Positions 27,353 through 35,731 of a stretch of DNA of 38,970 bases are shown here, piece after piece. The notes beneath the pieces are model-generated. The model had not been told where the DNA came from. It worked only from the letters and a program-made list of their open reading frames with translations, and did no database searches. Made by a program: the position numbers and the translations under genes. This DNA comes from Mesorhizobium sp. M2E.F.Ca.ET.219.01.1.1 (GTDB lineage Bacteria; Pseudomonadota; Alphaproteobacteria; Rhizobiales; Rhizobiaceae), in assembly GCF_004016445.2 (NCBI RefSeq), contig NZ_SADT02000011.1:1-38970 (forward strand). The letters are read 5' to 3'. Position 1 is the first letter of the stretch. Each line of letters starts with the position of its first letter.

Positions 27353-28057
27353 ATGAAGAAGCCGCTGGTCCTGATCTGCTCGCAAGATGCCGAGTTCTAT
27401 CTGCTCTACAGCCACATACTGGAGGTTGACGGTTTCAGCAGTGAGACGGCAGACGGCGCGAAGGCTGCGCTGGCCTTGGCCGAACAACGGGAGCTTCAGG
27501 CCGTAGTGCTGGATTGCGACCCAGCCAGCATAAACGGGTCCGCAATTTGCGCCCACCTCAAGCGGGAACCGCGCACCACCGACCTGCCTATCATCGCCCT
27601 GATCGCGCCTGGCGCCGAGCACCAGCACCTCGATCTCTTGAAGGCAGGCGTTGAGAGCTTTGTGCGGCCGGTGGCTCCGGCCAAGCTGCTCGACTGCCTG
27701 CGGGCGAGGCTCGGGCTGACCAAGCGTGGTCCGAACGGGGTTGAAAACGACAGTTGGATTTGTTGTGGAGGCCTGGAGATGAAGCTCGATGCCCATCGGG
27801 TTCGCGGTAATGGCCACGACATCCATCTCGGACGGATCGATTTCAACGTGCTGCGGCTTATGATTGAGGCCCCCGGCAAGGTCTTCAGCCGGGACGAGCT
27901 TATCGGGGCGGCCTGGCTGCCCAACATTCATGTCGGTGCACGCACCGTCGATGTCCATATCAGCCGAATCAGGAGGGCGCTGAAAACGGCCTTGCCCGGC
28001 AGCGTCATTCGCACCGTCAGGTCGGCCGGCTACTCGCTCGAGAAGCCGGACGACTGA
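27353..28057 (+). CDS. OmpR-type response regulator with degenerate receiver
   Basis: The protein has an N-terminal receiver domain and a C-terminal winged helix (LGRIDFNVLRLMIEAPGKVFSRDELI...ARTVDVHISRIRRAL...IRTVRSAGYSL) typical of OmpR/PhoB DNA-binding regulators. The receiver is unusual. The acidic pair of the phosphorylation pocket is replaced (LVLICSQDAE), and the conserved Lys-Pro near its end is FVRP, while an Asp at the acceptor position (VVLDCDPASING) remains. ATG 27353 begins the homologous part; ATG 27242, overlapping the DUF269 stop, would add 37 residues. It ends the nif operon, with no sensor kinase nearby. Its targets are unknown. Confidence 0.85.
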   Translation: MKKPLVLICSQDAEFYLLYSHILEVDGFSSETADGAKAALALAEQRELQAVVLDCDPASINGSAICAHLKREPRTTDLPIIALIAPGAEHQHLDLLKAGVESFVRPVAPAKLLDCLRARLGLTKRGPNGVENDSWICCGGLEMKLDAHRVRGNGHDIHLGRIDFNVLRLMIEAPGKVFSRDELIGAAWLPNIHVGARTVDVHISRIRRALKTALPGSVIRTVRSAGYSLEKPDD

Positions 28058-28078
28058 AATCGGTGATCGAACGTGGTG

Positions 28079-28104
28079 CCGCTCTCTCTTCCTCCTGAGA
28101 GCGG
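28079..28104 (+). terminator. Inverted repeat after nif operon
   Basis: CCGCTCTC and GAGAGCGG form a perfect 8-bp stem around a 10-base pyrimidine loop, 21 bp after the response regulator stop and before the universal stress gene. No T-run follows, so termination strength is uncertain. Confidence 0.5.
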
Positions 28105-28152
28105 TGTTGCCGCTTTGAGGCGCTCCTAACGAAGACCAGGAGAAGCAGGCAA

Positions 28153-29025
28153 ATGGAATTTAAAAGCATATTCAGTGTGACGGGTGCTGATCATTCTGAT
28201 GAGGACCTCACAACAGCTGCCGGACTGTGTGCCGAGGTCGGCGCGCACCTATCGGTACTCATTATACCGCCTCCATTGCTCTTGATGTTGTCTCCGCCCC
28301 CCGAATGGAATACAGGACGTGCACAGGCAATTGCAGTACCGAACTATCGATTTCAGCAAATCGAGAAATTTTCACAGGACGTGACCAGAATGGAAAGACG
28401 GTCCGCGGATATCCTCAAAAGGCTGAAAGCTATGTCGCTTTCCTGTGACGTTGACACCGACTATTGCGATCCGGCTAGCCTCGGTGAAGTGGCACGACAG
28501 CGGGCGCTCTGCGCTGACCTGACGATCGTTGGAGGAGACCTCCTCAACGATGAGACTCTCGGACCTCCTGTTGTCAACGGCTGCTTGTTCGATAGCGGAA
28601 AGCCGGTGCTCATCGTGCCGAAGGGCGTTAAGGCGACGCTGTCGCCTCGACGCGTGCTGGTCGGCTGGGATTCGCGTGTAGAGGCCTCGCGTGCGGTTCG
28701 GGAAGCTCTTAGTATCCTATCCGCTGCCAAGGAAGTCTGTGTCGCTATGGTCGATCCAAAGGCGCAAAACAACGGGAAAGGCGCGCAGTCTGGAGCTGAC
28801 ATCGCTGCCTATCTTACTCGGCACGGTGCTCGGGTCTCCGTTGACCTGCTTAAGAGCGCCGGCAAATCGGCGGGCACAGTGCTGACCCAGCACGCGAACG
28901 ACATCTGTGCTGACATGATGGTTATGGGTGCTTATGGCAGCCGTGGGCTGCGTGAGCGGATTTTCGGCGGTCCGCCGAGCTGGAGCTTTGGGAAGACCAC
29001 ATTGCCGCTGTTTTTGGCTCGCTGA
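28153..29025 (+). CDS. Universal stress protein, two Usp domains
   Basis: The 290-residue protein contains two UspA-like units. The first is divergent (MEFKSIFSVTGADHSDEDLTTAA... ADLTIVGGD ... KPVLIVPKG). The second starts RRVLVGWDSRVEASRAVREAL and ends with a nucleotide-binding type stretch, MVMGAYGSRGLRERIFGG. A GACCAGGAGAAG ribosome site precedes ATG 28153. Such proteins help survival under low oxygen or stress, which suits a place beside nif genes. No NifA site was found just upstream. It might be read from the nif operon despite the hairpin at 28079. Confidence 0.88.
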   Translation: MEFKSIFSVTGADHSDEDLTTAAGLCAEVGAHLSVLIIPPPLLLMLSPPPEWNTGRAQAIAVPNYRFQQIEKFSQDVTRMERRSADILKRLKAMSLSCDVDTDYCDPASLGEVARQRALCADLTIVGGDLLNDETLGPPVVNGCLFDSGKPVLIVPKGVKATLSPRRVLVGWDSRVEASRAVREALSILSAAKEVCVAMVDPKAQNNGKGAQSGADIAAYLTRHGARVSVDLLKSAGKSAGTVLTQHANDICADMMVMGAYGSRGLRERIFGGPPSWSFGKTTLPLFLAR

Positions 29026-29867
29026 TCAGCTCCGTAGGAACACCGATCAGGTCGTAGGACCGCCAACCAGTCCGAAGTCGTCGTCGGTTACCGGTCGGAT
29101 TGCGGAGACATGGCTGGATCCGCGAACATCTTGCGACGCTTGTCAGAGCCAAACCGGACGCCTCGACTGCTTCACGACGCTCTCGTGAACCAACTCGTGC
29201 GAGATCGTCCGCAACGGGCAGTAAAGACGAACGGCTGCAGCAGACCGCAGCCAAGCCACAGGGCGGGTGTACCAGGAGACCCCGCCTCGTGCGCGAACCC
29301 TGTTGGAAGGCCCCTTATCAGTACCCGGACGCGCGTCAAATCGGCGGCTGTCCCTGTCAGCCTGCGGTGTGCAAGGGCCGCTGCCGCGGAGCTTCCCCTG
29401 CCCGATCGTCGGGCGTGCGACAATGTCGGATTCCAGACGAGCTGGAACTGCGCGAACTCGTTGGTTTGACAGGTCTTTATCCGGCACGCCGCATGCATGG
29501 GAGTCTCCGAAAGCATTAAGAGCCGTTATCCATGGTTACGCCCCTCGAAAGAAAGAGCCGCTTCCGTCGTGGCAGGGAAACAGCCACTCCTGGGGTGGAG
29601 GCCGGCGCTAGAAGCCGCCGTAAGATCCGGAAGAGCCGCGCGACAGCATCACACACTTTCCTTCTGCTCTTGGGTTCGGATCACGCCGCGCCGCTGTCGA
29701 TGCCGCCGACATTGAGCCCAAGACCTGGAAGGCGGCACACGCTTTTGCTGTCCTCTCAGTCGGGACCGCGGCTCAAGCATGCCTGTGAGGTTCGCATTGC
29801 TCAATGCCCGGCAATCGACGTCAACATGCCGCTGAGTTGGAAAACACTCCTAGAGGAGTAAGGATAA
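29026..29867. other. Gene-poor stretch with near-miss promoter elements
   Basis: Several reading frames are open on both strands, but none resembles a known protein and their composition looks like decayed sequence. TGTCGGATTCCAGACG (about 29423) differs from a NifA site by one base. GGCACACGCTTTTGC (about 29733) would be a -24/-12 element but has 11 instead of 10 spacer bases. They could be remains of a NifA promoter for the monooxygenase gene that follows. Confidence 0.35.
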
Positions 29868-31166
29868 GTGGACCTCTTTTGTATTGGTGTGGGTGCTGGA
29901 CCATCTAATTTGAGCCTTGCGTGTCAGATACAGGAAGAGATTGCGCAAGGGGCACTGTTCCTGGACCGGGAGGTCGATTTCCGAGGACATCCAGGCAGCG
30001 CTTTCGATTGCGCGGAGCTCCAGGTCGGCCACTTCCAGGATCTGGTTACTCTGGTCAATCCGCGATCAGCCTACACATTCGTAAACTACCTCCACGAGAA
30101 CGGGCGTCTTTACAATTTCCTCAATGCGCAATTTCACGGGGTGCTTAGAGCCGAGTTCGCCCAATATCTCAACTGGGCGTTCCAGAAGAATCCGCTTGTC
30201 CGTGGCGGCGAGGCCGTTCGCGAAATCCGCTTTGACGGCGAGTTTCGCGTGCGGACGGACAACGCGGTCCTTGATGCAAGAAACCTCGTCATCGACATAG
30301 GCAAGCAGGCGCAAATTCCGCCTCAGTTTCATGGCTGGACTGGACCCAACCTGTTCCACTCATCTGAGTTGGCCCACATCAATCCTGAGGTGCAAAAAAA
30401 GCATGTCTGCGTTGTTGGCGGCGGACAGTCGGGAGCCGAGCTGCTACTGCACCTTGTCGGCCGGCCGAAAGAACGGCGGCCCGCGGCGATCACATGGGTC
30501 TTGACGCGCGAGATGCCTTTCGACGACCACGCGTTCACAAACGGGCTGTTCACGCCATGCTTCTCGGATCGTTTTGCTGCGATGAGCGAGGTGCATCGAC
30601 AGCTGTTCCTGCGGCGTTTCGCGCTTGCCTCCGAGGGCATTTCAGAAAGCAAGTTGCGCGCGGTCTATCAGGCGCTCTACCACCACGCCTTTCTCGAGCC
30701 ACACCAATGCGAGATCACATTGCGGCCAAGTTGCAACGTGTCGCGCTGCATCAATGCCGGAGCAGGGCACAGGCTCACGCTGCAACGCGGCTTGGACAAC
30801 ATCGGAGAAGTAACCGCCGATATCGTCATCCTGGCCACCGGGTACGAGAAACCGCTGCCGGGTTTCCTAGAACCGATCGCAGATCGCCTCGAACAGATCG
30901 GCAATGAGCTCGCCATCGGCGAGGATTTTTCGGTGTACTGGGACGGACCGCGAGACCGACGCCTTTTCGTTCAGAACGCCTGCCTTGGACAGCGCGGGCT
31001 GGCTGATCCGAACTTTGGGCTGCTGGCCTGGCGAGCGCGCCGCATCCTTGACAGCCTTCTGCGGCGCGCGCCATGCGCCAATCCCGAGCATCTAGGGTTC
31101 ATCAACCGTCCCTTGACGGAGTGCTGGCCCGACCTCGGAGTCGAACAAATGGGCAGCGGGATATGA
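29868..31166 (+). CDS. L-lysine/L-ornithine N-monooxygenase-like protein
   Basis: The 432-residue protein belongs to the IucD/PvdA/SidA group of FAD- and NADPH-dependent N-hydroxylating enzymes that begin hydroxamate siderophore synthesis. It has the FAD motif GVGAGPSNLSLA at the start, FQDLVTLVNPRSAYTFVNYL, the NADPH motif VVGGGQSGAE, and the C-terminal ATGYE. It starts with GTG 29868, preceded by GAGGAG. The gene looks complete. No siderophore synthetase or receptor is in the window, so the hydroxylated product may not be a classical siderophore. Confidence 0.85.
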   Translation: MDLFCIGVGAGPSNLSLACQIQEEIAQGALFLDREVDFRGHPGSAFDCAELQVGHFQDLVTLVNPRSAYTFVNYLHENGRLYNFLNAQFHGVLRAEFAQYLNWAFQKNPLVRGGEAVREIRFDGEFRVRTDNAVLDARNLVIDIGKQAQIPPQFHGWTGPNLFHSSELAHINPEVQKKHVCVVGGGQSGAELLLHLVGRPKERRPAAITWVLTREMPFDDHAFTNGLFTPCFSDRFAAMSEVHRQLFLRRFALASEGISESKLRAVYQALYHHAFLEPHQCEITLRPSCNVSRCINAGAGHRLTLQRGLDNIGEVTADIVILATGYEKPLPGFLEPIADRLEQIGNELAIGEDFSVYWDGPRDRRLFVQNACLGQRGLADPNFGLLAWRARRILDSLLRRAPCANPEHLGFINRPLTECWPDLGVEQMGSGI

Positions 31167-31176
31167 TTCGTCGATA

Positions 31177-31557
31177 TTGATGATCGGCGGTGGCATTCAG
31201 GAAAGATTTCCGCCTCTGGCGGCAAAAGCGGGACGAGCAATATTCCTACGGCGTCAGATCGCTCTGCTCGCGCTTGAGCAAGGTAGCGTCGCGCGACTCC
31301 TGCTTGGCGTGAAACAGCAAAGGGCATTCAATCACGATGCAGCTTTACGTGCTGTCGGGCTCAACGCCACGTGGATCGAGCCCAACGCCGCCGTTGGCAA
31401 CCGCGACGCGAATTATGACGCCGGGCCACATGCGGCGGTGGCTGCAAGGGTACCGAGCCTCTCCCGCACTTTCGACCCCATCGCCGAAGTGCGACTACTC
31501 CAGGACGCCGAAGCCGGTCTTATCGCCAGCGGGCCAGCCAAACTCTCACCTTCCTAA
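31177..31557 (+). CDS. Unrecognised reading frame after the N-monooxygenase
   Basis: A 126-codon frame begins MMIGGGIQERFPPLAAKAGRA, 10 bp after the monooxygenase stop. I do not recognise its family. Its second half, from about 31348, lies in DNA that is repeated before copy 2 (35844-36080), where this frame is broken. It may be a real small gene, the truncated start of a larger one, or noise. Confidence 0.3.
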   Translation: MMIGGGIQERFPPLAAKAGRAIFLRRQIALLALEQGSVARLLLGVKQQRAFNHDAALRAVGLNATWIEPNAAVGNRDANYDAGPHAAVAARVPSLSRTFDPIAEVRLLQDAEAGLIASGPAKLSPS

Positions 31558-31672
31558 ACGGCAGCCGCTAAGGTGAGCCGTCGAAAGCCGACATTCAGGT
31601 TAACGTCAGCTGGCCGTGTTAGGGCTCGCTTATTCAAGGCGGTACCGGCGCTTGCCGAAGCTAAGAAGGGTT

Positions 31673-31686
31673 GGCATGCCCTTTGC
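31673..31686 (+). promoter_or_regulatory. Sigma-54 promoter, tlpA-like copy 1
   Basis: GGCATGCCCTTTGC, preceded by T, has exact GG-N10-GC spacing. The start would be near 31698. The place where copy 2 has its NifA site reads TTCAGGTTAACGTCA here, with no TGT-N10-ACA, so activation may be weak or lost. Confidence 0.65.
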
Positions 31687-31811
31687 CGTGCTTGATGTGC
31701 GGCAACACGGTGAGAGCTCCGCTGAAGCAAGCGAGAGGGAGCAATGCCCTCGAGACCGTGTCCGATTTTGACTGGAAAATATTCCGCGACAAAAGAGACG
31801 AAAGGTGTGGA

Positions 31812-32975
31812 ATGACTTTGGACACCAAGATGGAACTGCGTATGGGGTCCCCGGCTCCTGCGCTGAAAGTGGAGAACTGGCTGCGTGGCGAGCCCCTCAC
31901 GAGCCTTCGGCCCGGCAAGGTCTACCTCGTTGAATTTTGGGCGACTTGGTGCCGACCATGTGTCCACGCCATGCCCCATTTGATCGAACTGCAGGAGAAA
32001 TATAAAGACAGCGGATTTGAGATTATCGGAGTCGCAGCTTGCGAAAAGGCTGCAACCGCGGACGAAGCGCGGACCAACGTGGATGCCTGGCTGACCGAGA
32101 AGTTCCCGAATCTGAATTATCGGACAGCGTTCGATTGCACTGGCGAAATGAAAAAGCTCTGGCTGGAACCCAGCTCTTCGTTCGGGATTCCCACCTCGTT
32201 CGTGGTCGACCGCGACGGCCACATCGCTTATATCGGCCACCCGGCACCTCTCGATGACGTTTTGCCGAAAGTCCTTAACGGCAGCTGGCGCAGCAGCTAT
32301 GAAGCGAAAGCCGTCGATGCAAAGCGAATCTCGCGTGTGCGCGAATCGTCGCTGAGTCAGCCGATATACGCCAAACTTGGGCCGGCGATGCAGGACGAGG
32401 ATTGGGCAGCGGCACTATTGGCCATCGAAGAAGGCCTCGCCGTGATGCCAGACTCTTTTGATTTTCGGCGGGTTCATGCGGATATTCTGCTTCACAAGCT
32501 GCGCGACATCAAAACCGGCTTGCCGCTTATGCGCGAATTGGTCGAGGACGCGATCAACAAAAAGTTCGAAGCGATGTCTTGGGTGGTGATGGCGCTGAAC
32601 CAACTCTTCCATCCCACGATCGACAACTCCCATCTTCCGCATGATGATCGCTTTGCGATGGGCAAGGAGCTCTCCGAACAGATCCTGGAACTTAATCCTC
32701 CGCAAGGCGATGGAGACTTTAAATTCGGGTGTTACTTTCCGGTCGCTCAGTATTATTACGAGAGCGGCAACAAGGACCGGGCGATCGAGTTGATCGAGGT
32801 GGCAATCAAATCGCTGGACCATTCGGAGCCAGTGCCGGACCAAACCAAACAGCGCTACCTCACCTCGTTGCTCCAAGCCCTGGCCAACTACACGGGTGAG
32901 CCTGCCTGTCACGCGGGTCTCTGTGTGGCTCCGCAAAACAAGACTTCCGAAACTCAAAACGCTGTCACTTCCTGA
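31812..32975 (+). CDS. TlpA-like thioredoxin-fold protein with helical C-terminal domain, copy 1
   Basis: Residues 1-165 are a TlpA/ResA-type thioredoxin fold with the active site WCRPC (Cys47, Cys50) and the cis-proline region GIPTSFVVDRDGHIAYIGHP. About 220 residues of helical, TPR-like sequence follow. There is no signal peptide or membrane segment, so unlike classical TlpA it should be cytoplasmic. I start at ATG 31812, after AAAGGTGTGG, since an upstream ATG (31695) lies at the predicted transcription start. Arg between the active cysteines, against Gly in copy 2, should change its redox behaviour. Partner genes suggest a redox role in nitrogenase assembly or protection, which is inference. 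Confidence 0.82.
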   Translation: MTLDTKMELRMGSPAPALKVENWLRGEPLTSLRPGKVYLVEFWATWCRPCVHAMPHLIELQEKYKDSGFEIIGVAACEKAATADEARTNVDAWLTEKFPNLNYRTAFDCTGEMKKLWLEPSSSFGIPTSFVVDRDGHIAYIGHPAPLDDVLPKVLNGSWRSSYEAKAVDAKRISRVRESSLSQPIYAKLGPAMQDEDWAAALLAIEEGLAVMPDSFDFRRVHADILLHKLRDIKTGLPLMRELVEDAINKKFEAMSWVVMALNQLFHPTIDNSHLPHDDRFAMGKELSEQILELNPPQGDGDFKFGCYFPVAQYYYESGNKDRAIELIEVAIKSLDHSEPVPDQTKQRYLTSLLQALANYTGEPACHAGLCVAPQNKTSETQNAVTS

Positions 32976-33249
32976 GCAAGGATCGCGAAGGGCATGACAA
33001 TTGGAATTGAACACCGGCAAATCCGCCCGCCCAGGCGCACTTCGCAGCAATAACGTCGATGCCGCAAAAGTGCGCGGCTTGCGGCAGGTGGAATTTCCAT
33101 TGCGTTTACCTCGGGTCGAACCGCGGCGCAGGCGTTCGCGCCGCGGTGAAAGGTCTCGCATTGGTGGACGTGCTCGAGGTCGGCCACGGGACACTGTTGC
33201 GTGGGATCGGCTCGCCCAAGCCATTCCCCGCCCACGCAAGCGCCCGAAC

Positions 33250-33291
33250 CACACATCGCAGAAAAAGAGATCGTCCTTCAAGAGGAGTACT
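33250..33291 (+). pseudogene. nifX: nifX 3'-end relic, copy 1
   Basis: ATCGCAGAAAAAGAGATCGT and the following bases up to TGA resemble the nifX 3' end (ATTGCCGAAAAGAAACCGTC...GAGGACTGA) with indels. It sits just before a DUF269 gene, as nifX does at 26749. The relic suggests the block came from a nifX-DUF269-DUF683-fdxB segment. Confidence 0.45.
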
Positions 33292-33295
33292 GAAA

Positions 33296-33739
33296 TTGGG
33301 GAAAAGCGAAATTCCTCATGAACCGGTTGGCCCTGCTGTCCACGGGGACGGCGAGGCCCTTGCTTCCCCGTTCGTCAAATGCCTCCTGCGGCTCATTCGT
33401 ACTCAGGATTCCTTCGGCTTATGGGAAGGCCATTCGGATGCCGAGCTGCTGGCCGAGTTCATCATCACCAAGCAACAGCAACGTGCGGTACCCTTTGGCG
33501 GCGATCCCGATCCTGACGCGCTGTGGAGGCTCGACATGTTTTACACCGCCGTAGCGCTTGCGATCGAGGAGCGCTCCGGCGTGTCGACGTCGCCGACAAT
33601 AGAAATGAAACCCGTGGGGGCTTCCGGCGGTTGGGCGTTCTGTCGAGACGTCCACCGGTTCGGCTTCGAGACTTTCCGCAAACTTACTGAGGCCGGTACG
33701 AAACTGGTCGACGATGCGACTGCAGCCATTGAAGCCTAG
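33296..33739 (+). CDS. NifX-associated protein (DUF269), shortened, copy 2 of 3
   Basis: The frame encodes about 147 residues with TPFVKCL-like ASPFVKCLLRLIRTQDSFGLWE, DPDPDALWRLDMFYTAVALAIEE, and RDVHRFGFETFRKL. Compared with the full gene at 26766 about 10 residues are missing before RDVHRFGF (GGWAFCRDVHRF), in frame, and the C-terminus is a little shorter. The start is a TTG where the other block has ATG. AGGAG lies upstream. Function may be reduced. Confidence 0.72.
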   Translation: MGKSEIPHEPVGPAVHGDGEALASPFVKCLLRLIRTQDSFGLWEGHSDAELLAEFIITKQQQRAVPFGGDPDPDALWRLDMFYTAVALAIEERSGVSTSPTIEMKPVGASGGWAFCRDVHRFGFETFRKLTEAGTKLVDDATAAIEA

Positions 33740-33785
33740 CCCGAGATGGAGCGCATCAACAAAACCATTGTTCCAGGAAGGATCT

Positions 33786-33989
33786 ATGTCAGACCTAGAT
33801 AAGATGAGGAAGAAAGTCCGAAAGCTCCAGTTGCGTGCAGCTATTGCCAAGATGGCATTGCAGGACCTTGTCGAGGGTCTGCCGGGCAAGTGGGCCGACA
33901 TACAGGAAGTCGCCGAGAAAACCCAAGCCGTTTATGCCGAGTTGGATGTTGCCAAGAGAGAACTCGCTTCAATGAAGAATTTAGGATGA
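33786..33989 (+). CDS. Small nif-associated protein (DUF683/CCE_0567 family), copy 1
   Basis: A 67-residue, charged, mostly helical protein (MSDLDKMRKKVRKLQLRAAI...LPGKWADIQEVAEKT) of the family found between the NifX-associated gene and fdxB in nif clusters. The cyanobacterial member CCE_0567 is a small metal-binding helical protein. GGAAGGAT lies just before ATG 33786. Its stop overlaps the fdxB start (ATGATG). The encoded protein is identical to that of the copy at 38297. No such gene follows the main nifX operon. Confidence 0.85.
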   Translation: MSDLDKMRKKVRKLQLRAAIAKMALQDLVEGLPGKWADIQEVAEKTQAVYAELDVAKRELASMKNLG

Positions 33990-34301
33990 TGCGCACATTC
34001 ACCACCCGTGACGGCTCCATTTGGATGCCGTCGTACCTGACCTCCATCGATAGCAAGACCTGCATCGGCTGCTGCCGTTGTTTCAAGGTCTGCTCGCGCG
34101 ATGTCATGCATCTTCACGGCGTTGATGATGCGGGTGAAATCCTCGCCCCTGCGATGACGAGGCGACGATTTCGACGGCAAGCTCAATCGCATGATCATGG
34201 TTGTCGATGATGCCGGCCGCTGCATAGGCTGCGGAGCCTGCGGCCGCGTCTGCCCCAAGAACTGCCAGACGCATGTTGCGGCCGACGAGCTCGCAACATG
34301 A
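33986..34301 (+). pseudogene. fdxB: Nif-specific ferredoxin FdxB, frameshifted, copy 1
   Basis: FdxB is a 2[4Fe-4S] ferredoxin tied to nitrogenase. The first cluster motif is complete here (CIGCCRCFKVC). Two single-base deletions relative to copy 2 follow (CTCGCCC for CTCGGCCC, and GAGGCGACG for GAGGACGACG), so translation leaves the frame and stops at 34210. The second cluster motif (CIGCGACGRVCPKNC) survives in another frame up to 34301. The product would be a one-cluster fragment. A sequencing error could mimic this, but two separate deletions make it less likely. Confidence 0.8.
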
Positions 34302-34572
34302 TCTGGCGAAAACCAGGGGAGCGGCGTGCACTTCATCTTTTTGTCGGCTCGTGGGGCTGGTCCTGTGCAGCAATGCGTCGATGGTTTACTTCGCTTTGGA
34401 TTCGCTCCGTGTGGCAGTCGTCACGACGCTGGCCTGTTCGCTGCTGCTTCAGGCCGGCTACTTCGGCCGCGTGCTCTTTCTGATCTGGCAGTCCTCTAGC
34501 CGCGCTCGTGGAACTCGCCACAGGGGCCAGCATGCCGATGGTTACAGGAAAGCTCGGGTACCAGTCGTCTGA
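34273..34572 (+). CDS. SyrA/ExoX-like small membrane protein frame, start uncertain, copy 1
   Basis: The core GLVLCSNASMVYFALDSLRVAVVTTLACSLLLQAGYFGRVLFLIWQSS has two hydrophobic segments and resembles rhizobial exopolysaccharide-repressor proteins (SyrA/ExoX type). These small inner-membrane proteins modulate polysaccharide synthesis. The start is unclear: candidates are GTG 34351 and ATG 34381, and the upstream part overlaps the fdxB relic in another frame. A run of five T at about 34338-34342 could mark a frameshift from an earlier GTG start. The same DNA recurs at 38816-38970, cut by the window end. Confidence 0.5.
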   Translation: MLRPTSSQHDLAKTRGAACTSSFCRLVGLVLCSNASMVYFALDSLRVAVVTTLACSLLLQAGYFGRVLFLIWQSSSRARGTRHRGQHADGYRKARVPVV

Positions 34573-34808
34573 CTCTGATCAACTGCGGAATGCAATTTTC
34601 AGCTGTGTCCCGGCTTGGTCGAATGCCCAGCATGTGCTGCTGCTTTGATGCGCGGATGACAGGATCAGTGCTCAGACCCACACCAATTTTGGTCACCCTC
34701 TGATGACTGAGCTGATCGTATAGGGAATCTGTGTTCGGCTAACACGCGACCATACCCCTGGGCTGACCGGTGCGTAGCAGGTTCAGGTACTTTTTTGCTG
34801 GAGATAGC
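34573..34808 (+). promoter_or_regulatory. Degenerate NifA/sigma-54 promoter region before acdS relic
   Basis: TGTGTTCGGCTAACA (34730-34744) resembles a NifA site but has 9 rather than 10 bases between TGT and ACA. GGTACTTTTTTGC (34786-34798) resembles a -24/-12 element but has a 9-base spacer. In M. loti acdS is NifA-activated, so these look like decayed forms of real sites. Confidence 0.45.
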
Positions 34809-35731
34809 ATGCTGGAAAAATTCGAACGTTATCCGCTCACCTTTGGCTCGCGTTCGGCGGAAACAAGCTGCGCAAGCTCGAATACATTGTGCCCGACGCG
34901 ATCGCGTCAGATGCCGATACGCTCGTCACAATCGGTGGCGTGCAGTCCAACCATACGCGCATGGTCGCTGCGGTCGCCGCCAAGATCGGCATGAAATGCC
35001 TCCTGGTCCAGGAGAGCTGGGTCCCACATGATGATGCTGTCTACGACCGGGTCGGCAATATCCTCTTGAGCCGCATCATGGGGGCAGAGGTGCGCCTGGT
35101 TGACGAGGGCTTTGACATCGGCATCCGCCGCAGCTGGGAAAAGGCACTTTATGAAGTCAAGGCAAGGGGCGGCAGGCCATATGCGATACCTGCCGGCGCC
35201 TCTGTCCACAAATACGGCGGCCTGGGCTATGTGGGGTTCGCTGAGGAGGTGCGTGCCCAGGAAGAGCAGCTTGGGTTTGCCTTCGACTATATCGTCGTCT
35301 GTACGGTGACTGGTTCAACCCACGGCGGCATGCTCGTCGGGTTCGCCAAGGATGGTCGACAGCGCAACGTGATCGGTATCGATGCCTCCGCCATGCCCGC
35401 CAAGACCAAGGCGCAGGTGCTTGGCATCGCCCAAAATACAGCGAAGCTCGTCCACCTCGGAGCGGAAATTGTCGAGGCAGACGTGGTGTTGTTCATGGAC
35501 TACGCGTACCCGGGTTATGGCGTTCCATCGGAGGAAACCAAAGAGGCAATCCGTTTGTGCGCGCGGCTCGAGGGCATGATTACGGACCCCGTTTACGAGG
35601 GCAAATCGATGCAAGGGATGATCGACCTCGTCCAGAGGGGCTTCTTTCCACAGGGATCGAGGGTCCTCTACGCACATCTAGGCGGCGCACCGGCGATCAA
35701 CGGGTACGGCTACACCTTTCGCAACGGCTGA
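34809..35731 (+). pseudogene. acdS: ACC deaminase pseudogene
   Basis: AcdS is a PLP enzyme that breaks down the ethylene precursor ACC and helps nodulation. The N-terminus MLEKFERYPLTFG (34809-34847) is normal. The sequence then jumps, in another frame, to LAFGGNKLRKLEYIVPDAI, which contains the cofactor Lys, and continues to the natural end NGYGYTFRNG. About 30 codons (roughly PTPIEK to EDCNSG) are missing. By my count 91 bases are gone, which breaks the frame. A frame opening at GTG 34889 lacks the catalytic Lys. The rest is well conserved, so the loss is probably recent. Confidence 0.88.

Larger units (their letters stand above)
31345..34505 (+). repeat. Tandem duplication, copy 1
   Basis: This block is repeated at about 35841-38970, 4.50-4.51 kb further on. 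It contains a -24/-12 promoter, tlpA-like gene, nifX relic, short DUF269, DUF683, fdxB and a SyrA/ExoX-like frame. The thioredoxin gene differs clearly between copies, while from about 33340 onward the copies are almost identical. That uneven divergence suggests a later gene conversion. The right end of the repeat lies beyond the window. Confidence 0.9.

Noticed and set aside
29733..29747. GGCACACGCTTTTGC as a -24/-12 promoter
   Set aside because: The spacer is 11 bases; sigma-54 promoters are strict about 10.
31177..31557. Start of an ATP-grasp type enzyme (MMIGGGIQE)
   Set aside because: Only a few residues look similar and the rest does not follow; I keep it as an unrecognised frame.
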